From NCBI GenBank assembly GCA_013339765.2, contig CM023457.1:26355436-26419435 (forward strand): 64,000 bases of DNA, given 5' to 3'. This DNA comes from Haemaphysalis longicornis (Eukaryota > Arthropoda > Arachnida > Ixodida > Ixodidae). This document shows positions 23,191 to 33,440 of this stretch, piece by piece (within the stretch, counting starts at the first letter, position 1; every line of letters begins with the position of its first letter). The position numbers and the translations under genes are program-made. The notes under the pieces are model-generated. The model ran no database searches and was not told the DNA's origin. It saw nothing but the letters and a program-made list of their open reading frames with translations.

Positions 23191-23639
23191 TATCGTGTGT
23201 TTTCGTGACGTCTGCCATGAAGTCCCAGGGGCGCGATTGAAACAAAGTTCCAGTGCGTCATTAGGCTCTTCAGCCTTGCTTACCGTCAGTCCTTCCAGAT
23301 GGCGCTGGCGTACTGAGCCGCGGACCGTTGTCCCCCCGTTGCTTTGTTTTTTGACCGTATTTCCACCTGGGTTGCTCTTGTTACGGTAGACAGTAATTGT
23401 TTCGTGAAACATATGGTATGCTCGACAAACAGGGTCACGTAGGGCAACTCCCCTTACGCCAATCGGTCAGTGTCGTTTAAGACAACTAGAAAGCGGCGGA
23501 CGGTTGAGCATCCAAAACAAGCATAGTGCGCCCAGTACCAACAGCAGTACGCATCGGTACTTCTATGTTTCTATATTCTATCGGTACTTCTACGTGTATT
23601 TTCGTAACTTTCATGGTTTACCCCACCATTCTTACTGCT
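23191..23639. other. No recognised feature
   Basis: Unassigned spacer. Confidence 0.4.
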
Positions 23640-23937
23640 GTAAAATGAATATGCATTACATTTAAGCGCAAATAGCTCGTTCGGCGAGCTTATAAGCCCT
23701 GCCTAATTTGCGTTTGCTTTTGCTGGCCTCAGCCAATCGCAGAGTTGGCACGTTTGACATCATATGTTCTGTACCGGGAAATGAGCTAGTGGGTCGCATG
23801 GCCATTCCCCTTTTTCCTAATTATATAGCTTATTTAGCGAAGTGTGTGTTAAAAGTGGTATCAGTGTGATGCTAACGAGGCAATCTTTCGAATAAACCAA
23901 AATTGTGTTTTGTCCGCATGGCCCCTTTTAATACCCA
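23640..23937. mobile_element. MITE-like fragment related to family A
   Basis: Its right end, reversed, reads AAAAGGGGCCATGCGGACAA, close to the TIR of family A. The interior includes GCCAATCGCAGAGTTGGCAC. Only one end is clear. Confidence 0.5.
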
Positions 23938-23949
23938 CCAACGGATTCC

Positions 23950-24130
23950 CAATACTTTGTCTTCTATCACTGCTATCTGCACCACGTTCTCCCGCAGTCT
24001 ACTCACGTCATCCAAGTGCTTCACTTTGGCCTGCCTCAGGCGTCCTCCATTCTCCTCGAACGTGGAAGTTCGGGAGCCCGCACAAGTAGGTTTAATAGAG
24101 CTCGATGTTGAGCCAAATCTCTGACATGCG
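23950..24130 (-). pseudogene. Damaged copy of D-amino-acid oxidase exon 5 with flanking intron
   Basis: On the minus strand FEENGGRLRQAKVKHLDD (about 24007-24060) is followed by the same donor GTGAGTAG as the real exon 5 at 37448-37502, which encodes FEKNGGCLRQTKVERLED. Similarity continues into both flanking introns for about 180 bp in total. The acceptor, CTTCCAG in the gene, reads CTTCCAC here, so the copy cannot splice normally. It lies about 2 kb beyond the gene's last exon in the same orientation, between a MITE end and a LINE: the relic of a partial gene duplication or a transposed exon. Confidence 0.8.
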
Positions 24131-24139
24131 AAACAAGCC

Positions 24140-25862
24140 GATAATGCAACCGACCAGATCGGCAGACTTACCGCCCGGATTGCGAACCGCAACCATGGCC
24201 TTAAAGAAGCTAACCTCCTTCTCTTGGTGCAAGCATTCATCACTTGTCGCATCAGATACGCCACCCCGTTTCTCAAGTTCACCCAGACCGAAATTGGACT
24301 CCTAGAGTGCATCATTCGCAAGGTGATCAAGCTGACCACGGGTCTCCCCCGTCACACTTCTACCTACAAGCTTCGTCAAACCGGCACATACAATGCCTTC
24401 GAAGAGCTGGTTGAAACCCAATGCATAGGCCAACTCTACCGTCTGGCCTCTACTTCGACAGGTCGGTCTATCCTAACAAAACTAGGCATCGCGTTTGCTA
24501 CACAGCATGGAGATGATGTAAGTTTGGATGACTCTTTCCAAACCCGCTATTGTGTGGCCTCCATCCCGCCGAACATGAATCCTACTATCCATCAAAGGAC
24601 GTCGCGTTGCCCGCGCAAAGGCCTTTCACAAAGCCCACGCTTCGCACACACGTACCCTGTACCACGGCCGGTGCCTGTACGTCGACGCCGCGGAATATCC
24701 CGACCGTGCAGCCTGCGTCGCCGTAGTCGTCAATTCCCGAGGAGACTCTGTTGCTTCGTGCTCGGTCTCCACGTCTCACCCTGAAGTTGGTGTAGAAGTC
24801 GCCATTGCCCTCGCTCTTACCACTACTCCGGCCACCGCAGTATACTCTCCGACTCACAGAAGGCTCTTGGGAACTTCGCGACAGGTCGTGTATCCCCCAT
24901 AACCGCACGTCTCCTGCGGACAGCACCGACTCCGCCTGCACATAGACCACGCCGGATATGGACACTGGCCCATTCGTCCCTTCCGGGTAACAAGCTGGCT
25001 GACGAGGTAGCCCGAGATTTCTGCTGCCGGGATGCCTCGGATGCTGCCTCTCCACCTCGAGTGGGGGAAGGATCGCCTGGTCACGTATCGGGACATTACG
25101 CAGTATATAGCCTTAGTCGGATGCACTTTCCCGACCCAGCTCCCACCTGAAAGCGCCGGCAGTCTGTTCAGTGGCGTTGACTGCAGACGAATACCTTCCC
25201 GCATCCTGTATTGTTTCACCTGCGCTTCCCCACGCCATATTGCCACACGTGCACCTGGTGCGGCGCACCTTTCGCTTCCCTCCATCACATTGGGTGCTTA
25301 CCCTTCCAAGCTTCACCCCCTCCATCCTAGTCTGTCCCTGCCCCTTACCACTCTAGAGCAGTGGGAGGCTACGCTGCTCAGCTCCGACCCACAGGTGCAA
25401 GATTGTGTGATGCAGCTGGCCGCACTCGCCGCTAGTGCCCACGCGCTCTCGCCCGTCCCGTGCTCCCAGCCAGCCCCTCTTTCTAGTCAGCTTTGGGTCA
25501 CTAAACTTTTTATCAGCACTACATCTCAGAATTCTTTTTTCTCTCTCTCTCTCTACTACCCCGAGCTTCTCTCTAACCAATGTCCGCTATGTCATCAATA
25601 CACAGACCTATCACATGTGGGTTGGTCTTGCGAAGAAAAGCCTTTACAAACTCATAAAACAGCCCCATGTTTTATTCCAAAGGGGGACGTCGCGCAGAGG
25701 GACGTCGCGCTGCTCAGCACAGGCCCTCTGGCGCAGGCCTCGCTAACCCAGGTGGCCAAAGACATAGGGGGGCCTATATGAACTCCTCGTCGCCGGAAAG
25801 ACACTGAAGTCGACCTGAAAAAGGTCCCACACTTGGCAACAATAAAGTTTTTCTTATCTGAT
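24140..25862 (+). mobile_element. I/Jockey-like LINE with RNase H, 3' half
   Basis: Plus-strand ORF2 remnant: thumb region LVQAFITCRIRYATPFLKF, then VIKLTTGLPRHTSTYKL, RNase H start CLYVDAAEYPDRAACVAVVV, LADEVARDF, and terminal LEQWEATLLSSDPQVQDC with a CPLCHQYTDLSHVGWSC motif. Several frameshifts. It ends in AATAAA at 25841-25846. Antisense to the oxidase gene, stopping about 100 bp from that gene's stop codon. Confidence 0.85.
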
Positions 25863-25875
25863 TTGACCTATCAAC

Positions 25876-25881
25876 TTTATT
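25876..25881 (-). promoter_or_regulatory. Poly(A) signal of the oxidase gene
   Basis: AATAAA on the minus strand, 77 nt past the TGA at 25959-25961. The convergent LINE has its own AATAAA at 25841-25846 on the plus strand. Confidence 0.65.
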
Positions 25882-25958
25882 GCCCATTCTTGCCGTCTCA
25901 TCCGGACCTATAACCGCCCATTGCGAATAGGTCTCCAGAGGCTCGGGTTTCCGCGGAA

Positions 25959-26108
25959 TCAGAGCCGGGCCCTTGCAGAACCCTTCCTGGCAGCAGGGTC
26001 TCCATGTTCTCGGATGGCCTCCCGCAGCATGCCGACAACGTCGCCGGCACAGCCCCAGGCGATTGTGATGCCCGAACCTCCGTGACCGTAGTTGTGGATC
26101 ACCGGTAC
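25959..26108 (-). CDS. D-amino-acid/D-aspartate oxidase, exon 10 (last)
   Basis: Acceptor CTTGGCCGCAG ending at 26109; 49 codons plus TGA. It opens with VPVIHNYGHGGSGITIAWGC followed by A, an exact match to the DAO family signature (two aliphatics, H, N/H, Y-G-x-G/S/A-G, x-G-x5-G-x-A), the C-terminal FAD-binding part. It ends ARL, a canonical PTS1 tripeptide, so the enzyme should be peroxisomal. The family oxidatively deaminates D-amino acids to 2-oxo acids, ammonia and H2O2. The phase-0 start fits exon 9 only if that exon uses its GTACGG donor and regains one base, or if an alternative acceptor (AG ending at 26138) is used. Confidence 0.93.
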   Translation of the reverse strand, partial: VPVIHNYGHGGSGITIAWGCAGDVVGMLREAIREHGDPAARKGSARARL

Positions 26109-26364
26109 CTGCGGCCAAGAGGATGAGAGAGTGCGGACTATGATTGCCTCTCTTCTGTGACCCCAAAGTTGCCAGAACTGCCGCATAGTTTGCCGACCTG
26201 ACGACGCTCCCCCAAATGGCAGTAGCTTTCGCGGCCTCTCAGGTACAAGCCATTAATTTTACGGACGACGTTTACAAGAATGAACGAAGAGTTCGGAGCG
26301 CGAACTTCAACGGTTTGTTATCATGGTTTTAAAAATGCTGTTAGGCGGTTAGTGATTCCAATCC

Positions 26365-26710
26365 CTTCTTAATCTCATCTGCCCATCTAACTTTCTGCGG
26401 CCCCTGCCACGCTTGTATTCTCTGGGGATCCACTCCGTTACCCTTAATGACCAACTGTTATCTTGCCTTCGCATTATATGCCTTGCCCAAGTCTATTACT
26501 TCTTCTTAATTTCTACTAATATGTCCTTAACACGCGTTTGTTCCCTGACCCACCCCGCTCTCTTCTTGTCCCTTAACGAGATCAATAAGTTTGCGCAGAT
26601 AAATTGGTCCCAATCAGCACAGGACCGGGATAATTGGAGATCTATGGGATAGGCCTTTTCCCTGCAGTGTCGTAGACAAGATTATGATGATGATTATGAT
26701 GATTATGATG
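26365..26710. mobile_element. RTE 3' end with 5' inversion
   Basis: Positions 26576-26710 are plus-strand RTE tail (GATAATTGGAGATCTATGGG, a CTGCAG motif, then a GAT-rich end). Positions 26365-26575 are the adjoining upstream part of the same 3' region, inverted. The intact order is seen at 51235-51543. Both pieces contain a GAGAT-AA-AAG block at their junction, as expected of twin priming. Lies in the last intron of the oxidase gene. Confidence 0.75.
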
Positions 26711-27104
26711 ATGATGCCGATCAACATAAGAGATATGCTATCCTCCGCAGCTCTATCGGGCACTGCTTGGGTTATCCATTGATCAAGAAGCTCCGCCCAC
26801 TTGTGTTGGGCTGGGCGCTCTTGAGCATGTCACTTGGTAGATTCATCGAAATACTCCCACTTTGAGGACATGGCGCCACGACAATCCGCAACTACTTCTG
26901 TCCCCGTTTCTTCCAACCCACCCTTCTATTGTTGAGGCAACAGAAGGGCTGTGTCAGCTGGACTGACATCCCAATTATAATGTTCTCACTCATAAATTAA
27001 GTCGTTTACCAGTTTTGTTGGAGACCGACAACGTTTGGTGACAGAGTTCATTGGGTACCTCGCATCTCCGATTGAGGTACTCACCTATAGGCTAAGGTTA
27101 AGGT
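26711..27104. other. Oxidase intron 9 remainder
   Basis: No further element recognised. Confidence 0.4.
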
Positions 27105-27110
27105 ACTCAC

Positions 27111-27210
27111 CGTACCAGCACCGCGCCTTGCGGCATAATTCCTCTCGTTCGATCCTCAGCGGACGCCTTCCAGGGCGCAGGCCCACGTAGTGACCGATGA
27201 TCTTGGCACT
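27111..27210 (-). CDS. D-amino-acid/D-aspartate oxidase, exon 9
   Basis: Acceptor CACGTAG before 27210. Reads SAKIIGHYVGLRPGRRPLRI then ERE, the family's I-I-G-x-x-x-G-x-R-P-x-R block containing the substrate-binding Arg. After ERE the expected frame is lost: the reading that leads in phase 0 to exon 10 is offset by one base, so one base seems missing near GAGGAATTATG. Two donors overlap: GTGAGT (exon to 27111) and GTACGG (exon to 27116). With GTACGG and one restored base the whole mRNA totals 355 codons including the stop, the usual family length. With GTGAGT and an alternative acceptor (AG ending at 26138) an uninterrupted but longer linker results. Confidence 0.85.
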
Positions 27211-27313
27211 CTACGTGTGGTCCATAAAGTAAAAAGAGAAAAGAGAGAAAGTGAGCAAGTATACGGTTAAGTGTCAAGGCCACGTTTTCTTTTCTTTTTT
27301 GCGGAGCGAATAC

Positions 27314-27431
27314 CTTGAGGCTAGGGGCAAGCTCCAGGCAGCCGTTCCAGATCTTCTCGGCGATGCTCTTGTCAGGGATGAGAGACGTGACGCCTTCGTC
27401 CTTGGTTCCTCCCAACATGACGTCATCAATA
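27314..27431 (-). CDS. D-amino-acid/D-aspartate oxidase, exon 8
   Basis: Acceptor with good pyrimidine tract CTCTTTCATTACAG, donor GTATTC at 27308-27313. Encodes IDDVMLGGTKDEGVTSL then AEKIWNGCLELAPSLK; the V-x-L-G-G-T block and the E-P-S-L-K end are standard for the family. Begins in phase 2, completing an Asn codon with the AA of exon 7, and ends in phase 0. Confidence 0.93.
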
Positions 27432-27604
27432 CTGTAATGAAAGAGCGCACCCACTGCTTACTGATCGCACTGATGCTTATATATGGCACCTGTTAACACG
27501 TATACGTTAACTATCAGCACAAACATGCGCGCTGCAGCAGCCAGCATACAGAATGCTGAGATGGAAATGATGGGAATCGGGAAGCTGCTGTTAAAAAGGC
27601 TCAC

Positions 27605-27666
27605 TTTGGTATCACGTGGAAATCTTCGCCAGCGACGATGACGTGTTTAATCCAGGGGGCTTTAAC
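27605..27666 (-). CDS. D-amino-acid/D-aspartate oxidase, exon 7
   Basis: A 62-nt exon too short to stand out as an open frame. Acceptor TTGTTGCTACCAG, donor GTGAGC at 27599-27604. Encodes VKAPWIKHVIVAGEDFHVIP plus AA of an Asn codon; the APW-x-K-H and V-I-P-N/G motifs match the family. In mammalian DAO the residue two before I-P is the active-site lid Tyr (SPYIIPG); here His appears to occupy it. Confidence 0.92.
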
Positions 27667-29432
27667 CTGGTAGCAACAAAAGGCGAAGCAAAAGAAAAAC
27701 TAAGTTAGCGTCGTTCAACGCCGTGAATGCGAGTGGAGAGCGCTCGCTTGGCTACACACAGGGTTGTTTGTTTACGGGTAAAATCGGGTTTTGTACCCTG
27801 TTTTACTCGGGTTTTACTCCATTTTTACTCCCTGAACCCGGTTCAGGAGAATCGGGTTAAACCCGGTTTCTCCCCCACTGAACCTTTCAAGGTAGCGATA
27901 TGCACAATCGTGCACTGGCGGTCCGCCGTTATTAACCAGTTCTTCCCTCATATATGACTATTGTTTTGGCGCTCTTTGCCCCAGTTGGCCTTGCGCCATA
28001 AACATCAAACCATCATCATCAACCAGTTCTTACTGGAAGCAAGCCCCACAAACACAGTTTTCGAACGCATTGAGTATTGGCATGATTCTATCGCTCTCAA
28101 CCCTGGCAAATGCTGCACTGACATTGTTGTGCCTAGCTAAAGGAAGCTGTGATGAAAGGGAACTTTCTCTCAACTGAGACACGTTCCACGATCGGACAGG
28201 CCTCAAAAGGAGACCGGAATGTTGCGCGTGCAGATGATAGTGTATGTAAACAAAGATGTGGAAACAAATCGATGGCCAGCTTTTCGTGAATAAAATGTTT
28301 CATTTCTTGTAAGTTATGAGTGCCCTTTACTCTCATCAATATTTTTTTTTTATTTCTCAACAAACACCAAATACATGCCCCTGATTACTAGCTTGAAACA
28401 AACACCAATTTGAACGCGTTTCAGTTCAAAGGCTCGCGATATCTTCTGACAAAATAAAATGAGTGTATTACATTGTAAATCTGTAGATTTAACCAGGCAA
28501 AACCGGTATTGTGTAATGGTTTTAATAAAAGATCCGATTTCTCCACGATTAGCAGTTCGAAAAATAGCACCCGATTTTCACCCCCTTATTTTTTGAAAAT
28601 ATAAAACGAAAACCAACAACCCTAGAGCCTATATGCTCAGTTAAGCACACCAGCGCGATTGCACCAATTTTACAAATTAAAATTCGGACTGCAGCTGCGG
28701 TTTCCCAGAAATTTCGCCGTTCTAGCGCGAGCTCTTCGCAAGGAAAACCCGTTCTGTATACGAAACTGACTTAACCGGATCAAACTGGTTTAGCAACAAG
28801 TGTTATCGAGTAGAGCGGCAGCCGAAGATGCGACGAAGCGCAGCGCCAGAAACGTTTCTGGCAGCAAGAAAGGCGCGTTTTCCTCTTTCTTGTTGTCTCA
28901 ACATTCCTTCGCTAAGCACGCGAGCCACTCTGCACCTGCCCACGCATTTTAACAACGTTTGACACGCTTCTTGCCGAATGGCTTGCCGAATGGCTTCTTG
29001 CTGGCTTGCCGAATGTTTTGTAGCCGGCCAGCCGTTCTGCGCATGCGCAGGCGTTGCCTAGCAACGGAGGCGGGCTCTCCTTTTTCTTGCTGGTTCGGAA
29101 TTTCTTCTCTCATGTTGGCTTCGCACACAGGGTTTTTCGACAGAAGTACATCTGGCGCTCTCGTGCTATCAGTGTTATTGCCGCGTTGCATAGATGTAAC
29201 CATGAATATTAAATCATAGGTACAGTTAGCATACTCGTATAATACAACAGGACCAATACAGGCCAAGCTAGATTTTCTTTGAGCCGAAAGAACAGCAATG
29301 CTAAATTAATTTCCCCAACATCACTAATCGGGACATATGTTTGCGCCAACAAAAGCCCTGAACATCGTCAGAATCGGGAGAATCGGGAGGAGGAACAGAG
29401 GAACAGGAGGAATACGAGGAGGTACAGTTTAC
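27667..29432. other. Oxidase intron 6
   Basis: Contains short G/C palindromic motifs (GGGTTTTAC and TTAAACCCGG, about 27777-27880) and a small tandem TTGCCGAATGGC at about 28974-29012; no LINE or SINE recognised. Confidence 0.5.
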
Positions 29433-29534
29433 CCTGATTGTCTGGCCTCGGACGGGGAACACTTTGGGATCCTGAACCAGTGTCCCAGCTCCGAAGCCGG
29501 TGCAGTTGACGATGACGTCATACTCGGCCGCAAG
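29433..29534 (-). CDS. D-amino-acid/D-aspartate oxidase, exon 6
   Basis: Acceptor CCTAACTTTCATCCAG, donor GTAAAC at 29427-29432. Encodes LAAEYDVIVNCTGFGAGTL then FPVRGQTIR; the Y-D-x-I-V-N-C-T-G-x-G-A block and P-V-R-G-Q motif are hallmark FAD-contacting parts of the family. Phase 0 at both ends. Confidence 0.95.
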
Positions 29535-30179
29535 CTGGATGAAAGTTAGGATTTGTACGTTTGCATGTGGCGCCGCGCAGACGATACAGTCCCAAGTCGC
29601 ATGCGAAGAAACAGGCGGCGAGTGAAAAGCAAAGCTGCAAACATTGCATGCGCATTGGGATAACTTTGCAATATTTCAGAAATGCTCGGATTGTGCAGAA
29701 TATTTCGCTACGACAAAAATTGTGCATGTTTTAAAAAATGAAATGTCTGTCGAAGCGCTGACATATTTATGCGTGCGTGCGTGTACGCGCATATGAGCGT
29801 TTTTGGGTGTGCACGCGAGATTTGTTACGTAAACACACGCACACTTCACACGCACACACGGTTCACACAAGGTTCTGAGTAATTCGGCCTATGCGGTACT
29901 GGCGACAAGAATCTGGTTTGAAAACTTCTTTATTTCATGAGCAGTGGACGCCCAATGTTATGGACCACGTACAGAAGCATCGACATTAAAAAAATAATGT
30001 GTAAACACTTCACATCCATACCAAATATATTCTACTAAAAACATTCACGTTCACAAAAACAAAACCATCGAGTCTGCACTCGTTAGCCTTGCCTTCGTTG
30101 CCTTTGAACTACAAAACATACAAACACCAAATTCTGTAAATATCTTGCATATAATTCGTCAGCTGCTCGCGTCATCTCG
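29535..30179. other. Oxidase intron 5 segment
   Basis: AT-rich with GT/AC-rich stretches near 29765-29870; nothing recognised. Confidence 0.4.
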
Positions 30180-31172
30180 GTGGGAGAGCGAACTATATAG
30201 GCACATCAAACGAAAATAATAACTTCGAACACCTCTCGTTCCATCCACAGGAAGCTTCAGCCTGGAGGAAGTGGGGGTGACGCGCAGGAACTGTGGTACA
30301 CTTCCTCCGTCGAGGTAGGGAGCCAGCCCAAACGCAGCGGTACCGACAAGCTGCACACAGTTTAGGTGAAGGTGAACAGTCATAAGTGGGCAAGCCAGCT
30401 AGTTCATAAGTTCACTGTGCATGAGAGAGGGGATGTCTGGTTGTTTCTTCATGCTCCTACAGTCTGGTAGAAGCTGCTCCTCCCGGTTTCGCCGGTAGTT
30501 GTAAGTGGCTTGCTGATTCTCCTCACCAAATTCATCTTCTCGGTCCTCAGCGCAACACAACCTACAATCCCTGCCCAGAGTATATATGTTCACGTGCCCG
30601 AAAGGCCTCGCCTGCGATTCTTCGCGATGCGGGCGGCGCTGCTGTGGGAAGGGCGCTGCTACTGTTGCATTTTCTGAACCTCCTAGCTGCAGAGTCACCA
30701 GGTGGACAATGTCTCCAGGGGGGGGGGGGGGGGGGGGACGCATTGTCGAAGCAGGGCAGTGTCAGTTGCATGACTCAGCCTTTGCATTTTGTTTCGGAGT
30801 GCCGAAAGGAGATTCCTGTTCAACTTCCAGGTTGCTCAGAGAAAAGGAGTTCTGGAAGAATGAACGTGGCCCCAATGAGTGGCTGGCAGGAGCTGCCTCC
30901 TGCCTGGACCCGTATCCGTTTGGTGATGGTTCAGCAGCAGCGTTGGAGGGTAGGCCTACCACAGCTTGTCTTTTGGGGATGATTTCCTGTGCGAACCTCT
31001 TGGCGTTCTCGGCTCTCTTCGGGACCTCACTCAGGTCCCTAGAGTCGTCATCATCGACGGAACTCACGCCCTAGCCATGTTGGACGTTGTTCCAGCGCCG
31101 ACGCTCTGCTCTCGCGAATGTGGCACGCTCACCGTGAGCCTTAAGTGGTCGGCACCCTCTTGGGTCACGTAG
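30180..31172 (-). other. Coding-like stretch of unknown origin
   Basis: About 1 kb within the oxidase intron whose minus frames look protein-like but are broken. They include VPKRAENAKRFAQEIIPKRQ (about 30975-31030), CRLCCAEDREDEFGEENQQA (about 30515-30575) and LAPYLDGGSVPQFLRVTPTS (about 30265-30340). A 19-bp G run (30719-30737) interrupts it. I do not recognise the family. It could be a retrocopy of a host gene or part of an unidentified element. Confidence 0.3.
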
Positions 31173-31259
31173 CTAGATGCTTTCTGGGCAGTCGCTGGCT
31201 GTTGCTACTACCGGTGGGGCGCTTCCGGCAGAAAAGGACGACCGCGATCCTCTAGCAGG

Positions 31260-33440
31260 ATTGTTGTTGTTATTGTTGTTGCGCCTTTAGATATAGCACA
31301 TACCCAATCAGGGGGATCGGCCAATCAAGAGAGGACGGTTAAAATATATGTAATTCCTATTTAATTACGAGACGCTTAGAAAAGATGATTTAGACCGGTT
31401 GGAAAGAGTTTTGGTTCCATAAACGACAGAAAAAAATCTGGAAAATCAAGGTGAGGGTGACTAATCGCAATCATAAAGTGAATCTATTGGAATTTTCAAT
31501 GAAGCGCAGGAGGGCAGAGCATACATCCCGGCGGCAGAACCCCGTTTCGGATGCCCCGAACGATAGCAGAGCCGGCACTGTTAGGGATATCACCAAACTG
31601 CAAAGCGGCACCTCCAGGGACTGACGTCTGAGTCGTGAAAAACGTCGACATGTCAAGAGGTAGTGTTCCACAGACTCGTCTTCGTTGCAATAGCTGCACA
31701 GAGCTGTTGGCGCCAGACGGGACCGTGTAAGTGCCTATTTAACTGCGGTACTCGACAACGTAGAGCTGTAAAAATCACCTCTAAGTTGCGCGTAGGGCAC
31801 CATTCAGGTTTCCATGAGAATTTCAGATGATTAAAATCGTTTAATGACAATAAAACTAATTATTGCTGTTCTTGGAATTTCAGCATCCTACGGTACCTAG
31901 CAGCGGTTATTAAAGGTGTCGGCTCAACAACGTGTACAACAGGCCCAGGCAGTGCAAACCTTGCTTGAGAGTCGGCAGTCGCGTTGAATGTGATCCCCGC
32001 ATGACCAGGAACCCAAAGAAGGTTAATTATAGCGAGGTGAGGTGGCAGGAGTGACCGAAACGTCCGCAAGAGGGGGGTGTCTTTAGGGGAAGAAAGGGCT
32101 AAACACACAGAAAAAGAATCTGAAATTATGATTGTAGATGTAATTGATGCATCCAGCTTTCGTAGTGCCAAGACAATCGCCAGGAATTCCGCGTAGAATA
32201 TGGGGATAAAATCAACCAGACGAACTAAAAAGGACCAGTTAAGGGAAAGGAAAAATATGCCTACACCAGATTTTTCTTCTCGTTGAGAGGCATCTGTATA
32301 TATTATAGCACCTGGCTGCATGGAGGCCAAATAATCTTGGAGAAGACGATTGAGCAGTCGGGCTGGTAACAGTTTAACATTTTTGGGAACAATGTTCCGG
32401 AAATTGATAGAAAGAGTAGAACTCCTGTCAGTATATGGAATAACCTGATTTATTGCTACACCCAATGGAGAAAGAAAGCTCTGTACCAAAGTGCTTTGCG
32501 GACATAAGGATCTGGGCCATTGGTGCACCAGAAACTAGGCTGGTTCAGCAATAAGGATAAACTGCTCCCTGTTCAACCTAGAGCTTTAAGCTCTTAGAAA
32601 AGTTTCCACGTTAAGTATGCGAAACCTATTATGCAAAGGAGTAATGCACGCTTCCAAGTAAACTACTGCATTGCCTGCATTCTTAGGTAACCCTAAGCAG
32701 CAGCGAAGAGCCTGGCGTTCCAGAAGAACCAGACGATGTAGCTTATACGCCGTGGACCCAGCAAATAGCACACACCCAAACTCTAAAATGGGGCGAACGT
32801 ACATTCTGTATATCATAAGGAGGGTGTCTCTGTGCATACCCTTCTTTCTGTGGCAGAGACGCCTCAACATCCCAACTGCACGTGTGCCTTTGGCCTCTAT
32901 GAGGCCTATATGTGGGGTCCAGTCAAGCTCATTGGTGCATATGATCCCAAGATACTTTAGAGAAGGAGCCTGAGGAATTGTGCACTGTCGGTAACTGAGA
33001 ACAATGTTAACAGGACTTGAGATCGGAAAAGCCAATAAGGAACATTTGTTGACATTCATAGAAAAACAAATACTGTCCAACCAGGAGGAAATAATGTTCA
33101 GATATGACTGCATTAAAGCCTAAAGTGATTGAATGTCAGGTGCTTATGCAAAAAACGTGATATCGTCCGCATAGACATATGTAGATACACCAGAAACCAC
33201 CGGAATAGCGCTTACAAGGATGTTGAAAAGAGCAGGGGAAAGGACCGCCCCTTGCGGTACACCCCTAGACTCTGGCCGCTGTGAGGAAGTAACATTAAAT
33301 TTTCCACAACTGAACTGCCTGTCTCTCAGAAATTAGCAAATCCAAGCTATAATGTACCTTGGGAAGTTTAAAACTTGTAACCGGGACAACAACACAGGGT
33401 ATTCCACGCTATCAAAAGCTTTTGCTACATCTAGGGTCAC
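31260..33440 (-). mobile_element. I/Jockey-superfamily LINE, RT and RNase H part
   Basis: Longest transposon here, minus strand. RT blocks VTLDVAKAFDSVEYPVLL (about 33390-33440), GVPQGAVLSPALFNILV, and STYVYADDITFFA (about 33150-33190) precede a thumb region with LKYLGIICTNELDWTPHI. RNase H follows from about 32240 with AIIYTDASQREEKSGVGI, IISDSFSVCLAL and WVPGHAGITFNATAD, then a C-terminal LCSYCNEDESVEHYLLTC motif and a 3' end near 31265. Stops at about 33155 and between segments show it is inactive. The 5' end is truncated. Confidence 0.88.

Noticed and set aside
22972..23208. 78-codon Phe/Ser-rich frame
   Set aside because: Translation of the (CTT)n microsatellite.
28133..28363. Minus frame with KHFIHEK, similar to the oxidase APW-x-KHF motif
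   Set aside because: No splice sites or surrounding family residues; the true APWIKH exon is at 27605-27666 and fits both phases.
30586..31074. 162-codon plus frame
   Set aside because: Runs through a G homopolymer and has a less protein-like composition than the opposite strand; not supported.
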